The notes beneath the pieces are model-generated. The model saw nothing but the letters and a program-made list of their open reading frames with translations. It searched no databases and was not told the origin of the DNA. DNA of 64,000 nt, from assembly GCA_965199805.1 (NCBI GenBank), contig CBDATO010000001.1, forward strand, positions 2,232,001 to 2,296,000. The letters run 5' to 3'. The DNA comes from DATAZK01 sp965199805. Its GTDB lineage: Bacteria; Actinomycetota; Actinomycetes; Frankiales; Frankiaceae. The translations under genes and the position numbers were made by a program. Positions 19,285-27,698 of this stretch are shown piece after piece (the stretch's first letter is position 1; each line of letters opens with the position of its first letter).

Positions 19285-21108
19285 GTGCGCTTCCCACGAT
19301 CTGCCCGCCTCGCCTCCGTTGCCGTCGCCGCTGCCGGAGTGACCGCGCTCTGCGCCGTCGCCGCTCCCGCCGCCATGGCTTCCACCCCCGTCACGGCGGG
19401 CACCATCACCACCCCGGCCGCTGCGGCCCCTGCGGCCACTGAGGTCGGCAGCGACTGGCAGGTGCCGTCGCCCAGCCGGTGGGCCGCCGCCGCCGAGGTG
19501 ACCGGCCAGGTCGGGACCGCGCAGCGGGTCAGCATCGTGCGGGTGGCCAACGTCGGCGGCAAGCCGACGGTCTCGGTCATCCAGGCGGTCGGGCAGACCA
19601 ACGCCGAGCAGGCGGTGCGCTCGGCGCAGGAGGCGCCCGGCACGCTCGCGGTCTCGGTCGACGTCCGCCGGTGGGCCTCCGCCGTGACGCCGTCGAACGA
19701 CACCTACCGCAGCCTGCAGTACGCCCTGGACACGCTGGGCGCCGAGACGGTCTGGCAGCGCACCACCGGCACCGGTGTCACGGTGGCGGTCGTCGACACC
19801 GGCGTCGCCGCGGTGCCCGACCTCGCCGGCCAGCTGCTGAGCGGCACCGACTTCGTCACCGGCTCCGGCAACGGCACCGCCGACAGCAACGGGCACGGCA
19901 CCCACGTGGCCGGCATCGTCGCGGCGAAGGCCAACAACATGGAGGGCATCGCCGGCCTCGCCCCCGGCGTGAAGATCCTGCCGGTGCGGGTGCTCGACGC
20001 CGACGGCAGCGGCTGCGACTCGAACGTCGCGAAGGGCATCATCTACGCGACCGACCACAACGCCTCGGTCATCAACCTCTCGCTCGGCGGATCCGGCTAC
20101 AGCTCCGTGCTGGCGCAGGCTGTGAGCTACGCGCAGTCGAAGGACGTCGTGGTCGTCGCCGCCGCCGGCAACGAGCGGCAGTCGGGCAACCAGCCCGAGT
20201 ACCCGGCGGCCCTCCCCGGCGTCCTGGCCGTCGCCGCCACCGACTCCAAGAACGCGGTGGCGTCGTTCTCCAACACGGGCAGCTACGTGCAGGTCGCCGC
20301 ACCCGGCGTGAGCATCGCCTCCACCCTGCCGGACGGTTACGGCTACGACAGCGGCACGTCGATGGCGTCGCCGTACGCGGCCGCCACCGCTGCCCTGGTG
20401 CGCTCGGCCAACCCGACGCTGTCGGCCACCGACGTCGTGTCCGACCTGACCGCGACGGCCACCGATCTCGGACCCACCGGCCGGGACGACGCGTCCGGCG
20501 CCGGACTGGTCGACCCGCTGAAGGCCGTCTGTGCCGTCAGCCGCTGCGCCCCGGTGGCCGCGGCACCCGCCACGACCCGCTTCGACCTGCAGCGTCTCAC
20601 CACCAGCGTGGTGTCCGGCACGGTCATCACCGCCCGCGCCCAGCTCCGGAAGGCGAGCGACGGGACCGTCGTGGCCGGCCGGCGCGTGCAGTGGTGCTTC
20701 GCCCTGCCCAACCAGGCGGCCCACTGCGAGGCGGCGACCACCGACTCCTCCGGCTGGATCACCAAGCGCTTCACGATGACGAAGACCGGGCGGATCAGCG
20801 CCACCTTCGCCGCCGCCGGCGCCTACCGGGGATCGGCGACCACCCAGGCCCTGGTCACCGTCCAGCCGAAGATCACGGTCCGTCTCACGAAGGCCACCGT
20901 CGCCGTGACCGTCGCACCGGCGGCCCGCCAGCCGGTGCAGCTGCAGCGCTGGACCGGCAAGAGCTGGCAGGTCGTGCGCATCGCGGTGACGAACTCCACC
21001 GGTCGCGTGACCTGGGCCGGCCTCGCTGCCCGGGCGACCGTGCGGGTCGTGGCACCCGCCTACGGCGGCCGCGCGGCAGCGGTCACCACCAGCTACCGCA
21101 TCCCGTAG
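19285..21108 (+). CDS. Secreted subtilisin-like S8 serine peptidase
   Basis: The 607-residue protein has a Sec signal peptide (positive MRFPRSARL, then an Ala/Val-rich core ending near APAAMA, about residue 31). An inhibitor-I9-like propeptide of about 100 residues follows. The catalytic domain contains Asp171 (VVDTG), His204 (NGHGTHVAG), Asn296 of the oxyanion hole (AAAGNE) and Ser359 (GTSMASP). The C-terminal 190 residues are beta-rich with three cysteines and resemble Ig-like or bacterial repeat modules. It should be secreted and degrade proteins outside the cell. GTG 19285 is the start best placed for the signal peptide. Confidence 0.93.
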   Translation: MRFPRSARLASVAVAAAGVTALCAVAAPAAMASTPVTAGTITTPAAAAPAATEVGSDWQVPSPSRWAAAAEVTGQVGTAQRVSIVRVANVGGKPTVSVIQAVGQTNAEQAVRSAQEAPGTLAVSVDVRRWASAVTPSNDTYRSLQYALDTLGAETVWQRTTGTGVTVAVVDTGVAAVPDLAGQLLSGTDFVTGSGNGTADSNGHGTHVAGIVAAKANNMEGIAGLAPGVKILPVRVLDADGSGCDSNVAKGIIYATDHNASVINLSLGGSGYSSVLAQAVSYAQSKDVVVVAAAGNERQSGNQPEYPAALPGVLAVAATDSKNAVASFSNTGSYVQVAAPGVSIASTLPDGYGYDSGTSMASPYAAATAALVRSANPTLSATDVVSDLTATATDLGPTGRDDASGAGLVDPLKAVCAVSRCAPVAAAPATTRFDLQRLTTSVVSGTVITARAQLRKASDGTVVAGRRVQWCFALPNQAAHCEAATTDSSGWITKRFTMTKTGRISATFAAAGAYRGSATTQALVTVQPKITVRLTKATVAVTVAPAARQPVQLQRWTGKSWQVVRIAVTNSTGRVTWAGLAARATVRVVAPAYGGRAAAVTTSYRIP

Positions 21109-21113
21109 CCGCC

Positions 21114-21126
21114 TAAGGTGGTCGGC
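21114..21126 (+). promoter_or_regulatory. Leaderless -10 (TAAGGT) for the alpha/beta hydrolase
   Basis: TAAGGT at 21114-21119 is followed by seven bases and the GTG at 21127. The same bases also resemble a Shine-Dalgarno (AAGGTGG), so either reading supports 21127 over the in-frame GTG at 21118. Confidence 0.4.
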
Positions 21127-22026
21127 GTGCTGCTGACCAGCGTCCGGGGTCCTCGCTTCGCCGTTCACGACCTCGGCGGCGAGGGCCCGGCCGTGCTGAT
21201 CTGCCACGCGACCGGCTTCTGCGGGATGGCATACGCCCGCCTCGCCGCACTGCTCGCCGCCGACCACCACGTGTGGGCCATCGACTTCGCCGGCCACGGT
21301 GATTCCGACCCGCCGGCGGACGACGACTACGCCTGGCACCACCTGATCGAGTACGCGGTGGCGGCGGCCCGGGCGATCTCCCCGCAGCAGCCGCCCGCGG
21401 TGGTCGGCCACTCGATGGGTGCGGCCGTCGCCCTGCAGGCGGCCACCGCCCACCCCGGGACCTTCTCCGCCGCGTACGTGTACGAGCCGGCCCTGGTGCT
21501 CACGCCCTCGCACACCTCCGACAGCGGCAGCACCACCGACAGCTCGGCCGGCGACAATCCGGTGGCCCGGCCGAATCCCATGGTCGAGGGCGCCCGGCGC
21601 CGGCAGGCGTCGTTCCCGTCCAAGGCGGCAGCGCTGCTCCGGTACGCGTCGCGGCGGCCGCTCGCCGCCCTCGAGGCCGGCTCGCTCGCCGCCTACGTCG
21701 AGCACGGCTTCGCCGAGCAGCCGGACGGCACGGTCGCCCTGAAGTGCCGTCCGGAGAGCGAGGCCCGGACCTTTCAGGCGGGCGGGGCGATGGCCGTCTC
21801 GACGCTGTCAGCCGCGTTGCCGGTGCTGTGCGTCTCGGGCGATCCGGCCGAGCCGCTCGCCGCGATCGTGCCGCCGCTCGCGCAGGCGCTGCCCGACGCC
21901 CGGCTGCGCGTGCACCACCACCTGGGCCACTTCGGCCCGCTCGAGAGCCCGGCGCTCATCGCCGACGAGATCCGCGACTTCCTGCGCACGGTCCGGAACG
22001 GCGAACCCGTCGAGTCGGCCTCGTAG
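21127..22026 (+). CDS. Alpha/beta hydrolase
   Basis: The 299-residue protein has the alpha/beta hydrolase pattern: an early LICHATGFCG oxyanion region, DFAGHGDSDPP, the nucleophile elbow GHSMGAA, and a C-terminal histidine in HHLGHFGPLESP. The acid residue is expected just after VLCVSGDPAEP. No signal peptide is present. GTG 21127 is chosen over GTG 21118 because it is correctly spaced from the upstream TAAGGT/AAGGTGG element. Members cleave esters, lactones or C-C bonds; the substrate is unknown. It follows the secreted peptidase by 18 bp. Confidence 0.85.
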   Translation: MLLTSVRGPRFAVHDLGGEGPAVLICHATGFCGMAYARLAALLAADHHVWAIDFAGHGDSDPPADDDYAWHHLIEYAVAAARAISPQQPPAVVGHSMGAAVALQAATAHPGTFSAAYVYEPALVLTPSHTSDSGSTTDSSAGDNPVARPNPMVEGARRRQASFPSKAAALLRYASRRPLAALEAGSLAAYVEHGFAEQPDGTVALKCRPESEARTFQAGGAMAVSTLSAALPVLCVSGDPAEPLAAIVPPLAQALPDARLRVHHHLGHFGPLESPALIADEIRDFLRTVRNGEPVESAS

Positions 22027-22145
22027 CGCAGCAGGGTCAGCTGCGGCCGAGCGGAGCTGCTTCAGGTCCGGCAGGCGACGACCGATGGTTTTCCCAGGGC
22101 CAAGCAGAGTGCCCGTCGTTGCGCTTTGCCTGAGGTGGTCGATCC

Positions 22146-23432
22146 GTGCTCGAGACGTCGGTGGACGTTGCCCTGTCCGAGGTGCTCGACGGGGGGCTCA
22201 TCACCTCCGTCTACCAGCCCATCGTCGAGCTCGACACCGGCCTGACCGTCGGCTACGAGGCTCTCGCGCGCGGCCCGGCCGGGACGTCGTTCGCCGCGCC
22301 CGACCAGCTCTTCGCGGCCGCCCGCATCCAGGGTCGGCTGGGGTCGCTCGACGCCGCGTGCCGCACCGCGGCCTTCCGCGGGGCCGAGGCGGCGGGCCTG
22401 CGAGCGCCGTGGACGCTGTTCGTCAACTGCGAGCCGGAGTCGATCGACAGCGCCGACTTCACCCTGCCGCGGGCGGCACATCCCGTCGTGCTCGAGCTGA
22501 CCGAACGCGAGCTCACCCGGCGGCCGGCCGAGCTGCTCGACACGGTGCGGCGGGTCCGCGAGGCGGGCTGGGGACTCGCGCTCGACGACGTGGGTGCCGA
22601 CCCGGCGTCGCTGGCGCTGCTCACGCTGCTGCGCCCCGACGTCATCAAGCTCGACCTGCGGCTCGTCCAGCAGCAGCCGTCGGAGCGGATCGCCGCCGTG
22701 ATGAACGCGGTGCTCGCCGAAGCCGAACGCACCGGCGCCCACGTCCTGGCCGAGGGCATCGAGACCGAGGAGCACCTGCAGACCGCCCGCGCGTTCGGGG
22801 CGACGCTCGGGCAGGGCTGGTACTTCGCCCGCCCCGGCGCACTCCGGCTGCCGGAGGCCTCCCGCACACCGGGGCACGCGCTCCCGCAGACCGAGCCGCT
22901 GGCCGGCGCCGGGTCGACCGGCCCCACGTCGAGCCCGTTCGACATCGCGGCACGGCGCCACCGCCCGCGCGCCGCGGTCAAGTCCCTGCTCATCGAGACC
23001 AGCAAGCACCTCGAGCGCCAGGCCGCGGCGTCCGGTGAGACCACCGTGTGCCTGTCCGCCTTCCAGCACCACCGGCACTTCACCGCCGACACCCGGCGCC
23101 GCTACGACGACCTGCAGCGCGTCGCCTGCTTCGTCGGCGCCCTGGGCGAGGGCATGCCGGCGCGGCCGATGCCCGGGGTGCGCGGGGCGCATCTCGGCCC
23201 GGACGACCCGGTGCGCGGCGAGTGGGACATCGCCGTGCTCGGGCCGCACTTCGCCGCCTGCCTCGTCGCCCGGGATCTCGGCGACACCGGTCCCGAGGCG
23301 GCGCGGCGGTTCGAGTTCGTCATCTCCCACGACCGCGAGCTGGTCACCCGGGTCGCGCTCAGCCTCATGAGCCGGATGGCCGACGCACCACCGGCGCTGA
23401 CGATCACCGGTCCGCGCGAGGCCTCGGACTGA
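22146..23432 (+). CDS. EAL-domain phosphodiesterase with C-terminal DICT sensor domain
   Basis: The 428-residue protein has an EAL domain at about 15-240. Catalytic residues look intact: YEALARG, the Asn in FVNCEPES, ELTE, the paired Asp in LDDVG, IKLD, LAEGIET and the terminal GQGWYFARP. Cyclic-di-GMP hydrolysis is therefore plausible, although loop 6 reads DDVGADP rather than DDFGTG. The C-terminal 140 residues (ETSKHLERQA, FQHHRHFTADTRRRYDDL, FVGALGEGM) match the DICT domain found with diguanylate-signalling proteins. It starts at a GTG preceded by GAGGTGG. No partner cyclase is adjacent. Confidence 0.87.
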   Translation: MLETSVDVALSEVLDGGLITSVYQPIVELDTGLTVGYEALARGPAGTSFAAPDQLFAAARIQGRLGSLDAACRTAAFRGAEAAGLRAPWTLFVNCEPESIDSADFTLPRAAHPVVLELTERELTRRPAELLDTVRRVREAGWGLALDDVGADPASLALLTLLRPDVIKLDLRLVQQQPSERIAAVMNAVLAEAERTGAHVLAEGIETEEHLQTARAFGATLGQGWYFARPGALRLPEASRTPGHALPQTEPLAGAGSTGPTSSPFDIAARRHRPRAAVKSLLIETSKHLERQAAASGETTVCLSAFQHHRHFTADTRRRYDDLQRVACFVGALGEGMPARPMPGVRGAHLGPDDPVRGEWDIAVLGPHFAACLVARDLGDTGPEAARRFEFVISHDRELVTRVALSLMSRMADAPPALTITGPREASD

Positions 23433-23453
23433 GGTCTCAGGACTGAGGTCTCA
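23426..23453. repeat. 14-bp tandem duplication across convergent stop codons
   Basis: GGACTGAGGTCTCA occurs twice in direct tandem (23426-23439 and 23440-23453). The first copy supplies the TGA of the EAL gene and the second supplies the minus-strand TGA of the Dabb gene. It looks like a small slippage duplication. Confidence 0.7.
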
Positions 23454-23738
23454 GACGGTGAACTGCAGGCGCACGATCTCCTCGCACATCGGGGCGACCA
23501 GCTCCCGGCGCACCCGGTTGTGCTCGGCGTCCTCGTCGTAGCGGCGGTAGGCGGCCTCGTCGACGAAGTCACCGACGATCGCGAACGACCAGTTGCCCTC
23601 GCGCATCCCGAGGTCGCGACCGGCCTGCAGGTCGGTGCCGCGCACCACGTCGAGGGCCTTGATGGCCGCCAGCGCCGTATCGATGGTGGCGGCGGAGACG
23701 TCCGGGCGCACCCGGCCGACGACGACATTGCGGATCAT
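23451..23738 (-). CDS. Dabb-family stress-responsive alpha/beta barrel protein
   Basis: This is a 95-residue protein with the dimeric alpha-beta barrel (Dabb) pattern. It opens with IRNVVVGRV, has a central GRDLG and NWSFAIVGDFVDEAAYRRY, and ends with VRLQFTV. Such proteins are small ferredoxin-like dimers in stress response or polyketide-type cyclisation. It overlaps the upstream MarR gene by 4 bp (ATGA), so it is translated from the MarR transcript. It is probably a member of the regulated stress or catabolic module. Confidence 0.82.
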   Translation of the reverse strand: MIRNVVVGRVRPDVSAATIDTALAAIKALDVVRGTDLQAGRDLGMREGNWSFAIVGDFVDEAAYRRYDEDAEHNRVRRELVAPMCEEIVRLQFTV

Positions 23739-24247
23739 GAAGCTCCCTGGTCGTGGGTTTCGCGGTCTTCGAGGTGTCCGGCGGGGTCGTCGACCGCCGC
23801 GATGAGCCGGGTCAGCATCCGGTGCGCGGCCTGCAGCTCGTCGACCGGCATGCCCAGCCGGGCGATCACGGCGTACGGGATGGCCTCCGCCTGCTCCCGC
23901 AGCGCCCGGCCGGCGGCGGTGAGCTTGACGTCGAGCTGCCGCTCGTCGGCGGCACTGCGCTCCCGGGTGACGTAACCGAGCGCGTCCAGCCGCTTCAGCA
24001 GCGGCGAGAGGGTGGCCGGGTCGAGCCGCAGTACGGTCGCGAGCTCTCGGACCGAGCGTGGCGCGCGCTCCCAGAGCGCCAGCATGACCAGGTACTGTGG
24101 GTGCGTCAGCCGGAGCGGCTCGAGCAGCGGACGGTAGATGCCGATCACCGAGCGCGAGGCGACGGCCAGCGCGAAGCAGACCTGGCGGTGCAGCGCGAGG
24201 GGATCGTCCCCGACGGCTGCGGCTTCGGGTTCGCGGGTGCTCGTCAC
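23735..24247 (-). CDS. MarR-family transcriptional regulator
   Basis: This 170-residue winged-helix protein shows the MarR pattern. There is an N-terminal dimerisation helix, LTHPQYLVMLALWE, a recognition helix around LATVLRLDPATLSPLLKRLDALGYV, and a wing with RERSAADERQLDVKLTAAG. These match OhrR/MarR proteins; no conserved early cysteine is obvious apart from QVCFALAVASRS, which is the OhrR-type position, so peroxide sensing is possible. GTG 24247 is chosen: TATCGT lies seven bases upstream on the minus strand, whereas the alternative ATG 24292 would fall inside the putative operator. It is co-transcribed with the Dabb gene. Confidence 0.87.
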   Translation of the reverse strand: MTSTREPEAAAVGDDPLALHRQVCFALAVASRSVIGIYRPLLEPLRLTHPQYLVMLALWERAPRSVRELATVLRLDPATLSPLLKRLDALGYVTRERSAADERQLDVKLTAAGRALREQAEAIPYAVIARLGMPVDELQAAHRMLTRLIAAVDDPAGHLEDRETHDQGAS

Positions 24248-24260
24248 AGCGCCGACGATA
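24248..24260 (-). promoter_or_regulatory. Leaderless -10 (TATCGT) for marR-dabb
   Basis: On the minus strand TATCGT (24260 to 24255) is followed by seven bases and GTG 24247. This supports the short MarR start and places the GTAC repeats at about -30 to -55. Confidence 0.5.
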
Positions 24261-24276
24261 GCGGGTGCACCATTGG

Positions 24277-24302
24277 TTTGGGTACCATCCATTTGCGTAC
24301 TA
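24277..24302. promoter_or_regulatory. Candidate MarR operator, two GTAC-containing repeats
   Basis: TTTGGGTACCA (24277-24287) and TTTGCGTACTA (24292-24302) are direct repeats matching at 9 of 11 positions with a 15-bp period. They lie between the divergent marR and small zinc-protein genes in the only AT-rich patch. Autoregulation by the adjacent MarR protein is the simplest reading. Confidence 0.45.
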
Positions 24303-24331
24303 ACGAATCGGTGTGATCGCGAGGGGTTGCC

Positions 24332-24547
24332 ATGGCTCAGGCGCCTGGAGGCGGACGGCGACGCGGCCGGTTCGAGCGGCTCCTCTTCTCGTTCGTGGGC
24401 CCGGCCCAGCTCGGCGACGTGAACGCCCCGGTCAAGGCCACCGCGCGTCCCCCGCAGCTGTGCCCCACCTGCCACCGCCCGTACGACGAGCACGAGGTCG
24501 TCCGCACCACCAGGCTGACCTACACGCAGTGCCCCGAGGACGTCTGA
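24332..24547 (+). CDS. Small zinc-ribbon-like protein
   Basis: This 71-residue protein has a basic N-terminus (GGGRRRGRFERLLFSFVG) and a C-terminal LCPTCHRPYDEHEVV followed by a last Cys in TQCPEDV. The CPTC plus H and C residues suggest a small metal-binding knuckle. GAGGGG at about 24321 provides a Shine-Dalgarno. It is divergent from marR and shares its AT-rich regulatory region. The function is unknown. Confidence 0.7.
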   Translation: MAQAPGGGRRRGRFERLLFSFVGPAQLGDVNAPVKATARPPQLCPTCHRPYDEHEVVRTTRLTYTQCPEDV

Positions 24548-24560
24548 CGGCGGCCGGACG

Positions 24561-24605
24561 AGCAGCGACCCCCGGCCACGAGGTCGTCGGCCGAGGGTCG
24601 CTGCT
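24561..24605. terminator. Strong bidirectional terminator hairpin
   Basis: AGCAGCGACCC (24561-24571) pairs perfectly with GGGTCGCTGCT (24595-24605). An inner CGGCC/GGCCG pair (24573-24577, 24589-24593) extends the stem. It lies between two convergent genes and would serve both the small zinc protein and katG. Confidence 0.75.
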
Positions 24606-24619
24606 GGTCGAGCGCCTGC

Positions 24620-26815
24620 TCAGTGCAGGTCGTACCGGTCGAGGGTCATGACCTTGTCCCAGGCCGCTGCGAAGTCGCGGACGAAACGGGCCGGGGAGTC
24701 CGAGCTCGCGTAGATCTCCGAGATCGCCCGCAGCTGCGAGTGCGAGCCGAAGACGAGATCGACCGAGGTCGCCGTCCACTTCGTGTCACCCGACGCCGAG
24801 CGTCCCTCGTAGACGTTCTCGGACTGCTCCGACGGCTTCCACGTCGTGTCCATGTCGAGCAGGTTGACGAAGAAGTCGTTCGTCAACGAGCCCGGCCGGT
24901 CGGTGAACACCCCGAGTGCCGAGCCACCGTGGTTGGCACCGAGCGCCCGCAGGCCGCCGATCAGGACGGTCATCTCCGCCGCCGTCAGGCCGAGCAGGTT
25001 GGCCCGGTCCAGCAGCAGCGTCTCGGGCGCGAGCTTCTCGCCGGCGCGCAGGTAGTTGCGGAACCCGTCGGCCCCCGGCTCGAGCACCTCGAAGGTCGGG
25101 GTGTCGGTCTGCTCCTGCGTCGCGTCGGTACGTCCGGGCGCGAACGGGACGGTGATGTCGTGGCCGGCGGTGCGTGCCGCCTGCTCGACGCCTGCGCAGC
25201 CGCCCAGCACGATCACGTCGGCGAGGGACGCCTGAGCGGTCGACCCGGCGTTGAAGCGCTGCCGGACGTCGTCCAGGGTCGCCAAGGTGCCGGCGAGCTC
25301 CTGCGGCTCGTTGACCTCCCAGTCCTTCTGCGGTGCCAGCCGGATGCGCGCGCCGTTCGCCCCACCGCGCTTGTCGGTGCAGCGGAAGCTCGACGCCGAG
25401 GCCCACGCCGCGTGCACCAGCTGGGCGACGGTCAGCCCGGAATCCAGCAGCTGTGCCTTCAGCGCGGCGACGTCGGCGTCCGAGAGCAGCGGGCCCTCCA
25501 CCGGCGGCACGGGGTCCTGCCAGATCTGCGGCTCGGCGATCCACGGACCGCGGTAGCGCGACAGCGGCCCCATGTCGCGGTGCAGCAGCTTGTACCAGGC
25601 CTTGGCGAAGGCGTCGGCCAGCTCCTGCGGCTGCTCGAGCCAGCGCCGCGTGATGCGCTCGTAGATCGGGTCGGCCCGCATCGCGAGGTCGGACGTCAGC
25701 ATGATCGGCGCGTGCCGGGTGGACGCGTCGTGCGCATCGGGCACCCGGCTGGCCGCCGCCGGATCGGTGGGGATCCACTGCTTCGCGCCGGCCGGGCTGG
25801 TCGTCAGCTGCCACTCGTAGCCGTAGAGGTTCTCGAGGTAGTTGTTGTCCCAGCGGGTCGGGCTCTCGGTCCAGGCGCCTTCGAGGCCGCTGGTGATCGC
25901 GTCACGTCCGACGCCGGTCCCTTGCGGGTTCGACCAGCCGAGGCCCATGGAGTGCACCGGGCAGCCCTCGGGCTCCGGCCCGAGCAGGGTGGGATCGCCG
26001 GCGCCGTGGCACTTGCCGAAGGTGTGACCCCCGACGATCAGGGCGGCGGTCTCCTCGTCGTTCATGGCCATCCGGCCGAAGGTCTCGCGGATGTCGTGTG
26101 CCGACGCGATCGGGTCCGGGTTGCCGTTCGGGCCCTCCGGGTTCACGTAGATGAGCCCCATCTGGACGGCGCCGAGCGGCCCGGAGAGCTGCCGGTCGTC
26201 GCCGCCTGCTTCACCGGAAGAGCTGTAGCGCTCGTCGCCGAGCCAGGTGTCCTCCGGGCCCCAGAAGACCTCGTCGGGCTCGAAGACGTCGGGCCGGCCG
26301 AAGCCGAAGCCGAAGGTGGGCAGGCCCATCGACTCGATCGCGCAGTTGCCGGCGAAGACGAGCAGGTCGGACCAGGAGATGCTGTTGCCGTACTTCTGCT
26401 TGACCGGCCACAGCAGGCGCCGTGCCTTGTCGAGGCTCGCGTTGTCCGGCCAACTGTTCAGCGGCGCGAAGCGCTGGGCCCCCTGGCCACCGCCGCCTCG
26501 GCCGTCGGCGATCCGGTAAGTGCCGGCCGCGTGCCACGACAGCCGGATGAAGAGCGGACCGTAGTGGCCGTAGTCGGCGGGCCACCAGTCCTTCGACGTG
26601 GTCATCACGTCGAAGACGTCCCGCTTCAGGGTGTCGACGTCCAGCTCCGCGACCGCGGCCGCGTAGTCGAAGTCGGCCCCGAGCGGGGACGAGCGGGTGG
26701 CGTGCTGGTTGAGCACCGAGAGGTCGAGCTGCTCGGGCCACCAGTCCTGATTGGTGTGCGGCCGGTGCCCCTTCGGCTCGGGCGCGGGAATCGCTGGGTT
26801 TTCACTCTCGGACAC
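24620..26815 (-). CDS. katG: Catalase-peroxidase KatG
   Basis: The 731-residue protein is a bifunctional haem catalase-peroxidase that removes H2O2. Distal residues Arg91, Trp94 and His95 sit in RLSWHAAGTYRI. The proximal His264 is in GGHTFGKCHGAG. The Trp-Tyr-Met adduct needed for catalase activity is present as Trp94, Tyr223 (IYVNPEG) and Met249 (GRMAMND), with the Tyr-Met and Met-His spacings of known KatG proteins. The C-terminal non-haem peroxidase-like domain is complete. The GTG at 26815 has AAGGAG six bases upstream, so the longer in-frame start at 26854 is rejected. No furA is adjacent; an EthD-like gene lies 82 bp upstream on the same strand. Confidence 0.97.
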   Translation of the reverse strand: MSESENPAIPAPEPKGHRPHTNQDWWPEQLDLSVLNQHATRSSPLGADFDYAAAVAELDVDTLKRDVFDVMTTSKDWWPADYGHYGPLFIRLSWHAAGTYRIADGRGGGGQGAQRFAPLNSWPDNASLDKARRLLWPVKQKYGNSISWSDLLVFAGNCAIESMGLPTFGFGFGRPDVFEPDEVFWGPEDTWLGDERYSSSGEAGGDDRQLSGPLGAVQMGLIYVNPEGPNGNPDPIASAHDIRETFGRMAMNDEETAALIVGGHTFGKCHGAGDPTLLGPEPEGCPVHSMGLGWSNPQGTGVGRDAITSGLEGAWTESPTRWDNNYLENLYGYEWQLTTSPAGAKQWIPTDPAAASRVPDAHDASTRHAPIMLTSDLAMRADPIYERITRRWLEQPQELADAFAKAWYKLLHRDMGPLSRYRGPWIAEPQIWQDPVPPVEGPLLSDADVAALKAQLLDSGLTVAQLVHAAWASASSFRCTDKRGGANGARIRLAPQKDWEVNEPQELAGTLATLDDVRQRFNAGSTAQASLADVIVLGGCAGVEQAARTAGHDITVPFAPGRTDATQEQTDTPTFEVLEPGADGFRNYLRAGEKLAPETLLLDRANLLGLTAAEMTVLIGGLRALGANHGGSALGVFTDRPGSLTNDFFVNLLDMDTTWKPSEQSENVYEGRSASGDTKWTATSVDLVFGSHSQLRAISEIYASSDSPARFVRDFAAAWDKVMTLDRYDLH

Positions 26816-26897
26816 GTCGCTCCTTCGGTGGGGATACCGCCTGCGTCGCACCATCGTCGCGCGGGAGGGGCAGGTGCGTCACCTCCGGCAGGTGCGC

Positions 26898-27611
26898 TCA
26901 GCCGACGAGGACGGTCGGCCGGCCGGTCATGACGAAGTGGATGCTCGCGGGATCCAGCATGTAGGCGACGTCGGGGTTGACGCGGTCGCGTACCGCGGGG
27001 GCCGAGAGCGAATCGACGAACGAGTCGAGCGACTCGAACCACTGCTCGGTGAGGCCGTCGAAGGCCGCCTCGGGATCACGCAGGCCGTGGTTCTGGTCGT
27101 AGCCCCACAGCGGGTCGCGCAGCTCGGGGACGGTCTGGAACATGCCGCCGTGGTGCTCGGTCCAATGCTTGTGGAACGCGTCGAGCTCGAGTGCGGAGTT
27201 GCGCCGCAGGATGCACATCAGCTTGGCGCCGGCCTGCTCGCGGCGCGGGTCGTCCACGATGACCGTCGGGTCCTCCGTGACGACGATGAGCCGCTCGTCG
27301 TCACGGAACTCGCCCGACCGCTCGCGGATCCGGGCCATCCCGGGCTCGGCGGCCAGCGCCCGCATCGCGTCGAGCGAGTCGAACCACAGCACGGCGATGC
27401 CGTCCCAGCCGTCGTCCGCGACCTCGTCCTCGGTACGCGCCCGGTCGGCGTCCGACGGCAGCCGGTGGTTGAGCTCGTAGCGCGTCACGTGACGGCGCAG
27501 CTCCGGGTCATCGGCCAGCAGCGGACCGTGCACCTCGCGCCAGCTGTCGTGGAACTGCTCGGCGCTCGTACCGGCCTTGCGGCGCAGATACTCGAAGACC
27601 TTGACACCCAT
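26898..27611 (-). CDS. EthD-domain protein with two ferredoxin-like repeats
   Basis: The 237-residue protein contains two EthD-type dimeric alpha-beta barrel units. One runs from about 1 to 115 (VFEYLRRKAGTSAEQFHDSWREVHGP) and the other from about 125 to 235 (CILRRNSALELDAFHKHWTEHHG). EthD proteins are small accessory or cyclase-like proteins in ether, aromatic and polyketide pathways. A Shine-Dalgarno GGGGAG precedes the ATG and a TAGGTT -10 lies at 27641-27636. It may form an operon with katG or be independent; the 82-bp gap between them carries only a short direct repeat (GGCAGGTGCG at 26869 and 26887). Confidence 0.8.
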   Translation of the reverse strand: MGVKVFEYLRRKAGTSAEQFHDSWREVHGPLLADDPELRRHVTRYELNHRLPSDADRARTEDEVADDGWDGIAVLWFDSLDAMRALAAEPGMARIRERSGEFRDDERLIVVTEDPTVIVDDPRREQAGAKLMCILRRNSALELDAFHKHWTEHHGGMFQTVPELRDPLWGYDQNHGLRDPEAAFDGLTEQWFESLDSFVDSLSAPAVRDRVNPDVAYMLDPASIHFVMTGRPTVLVG

Positions 27612-27635
27612 GCCGTCTCCCCTCGGGTCGCCGCA

Positions 27636-27641
27636 AACCTA
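27636..27641 (-). promoter_or_regulatory. -10 element (TAGGTT) of the EthD gene
   Basis: On the minus strand TAGGTT is about 25 bases before the ATG at 27611 and would leave a short leader with GGGGAG. It uses the same TAGNNT consensus as other promoters in the window. Confidence 0.4.
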
Positions 27642-27698
27642 GACCGGGCGGTGCGGAGGGGACCCGTCGGGTGTCGGGCGCGGCGGAGGTCGGACGAC

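Noticed and set aside
24623..26932. A 769-codon plus-strand open frame opposite katG
   Set aside because: It is a high-GC antisense shadow of an intact katG, with no start signal or domain.
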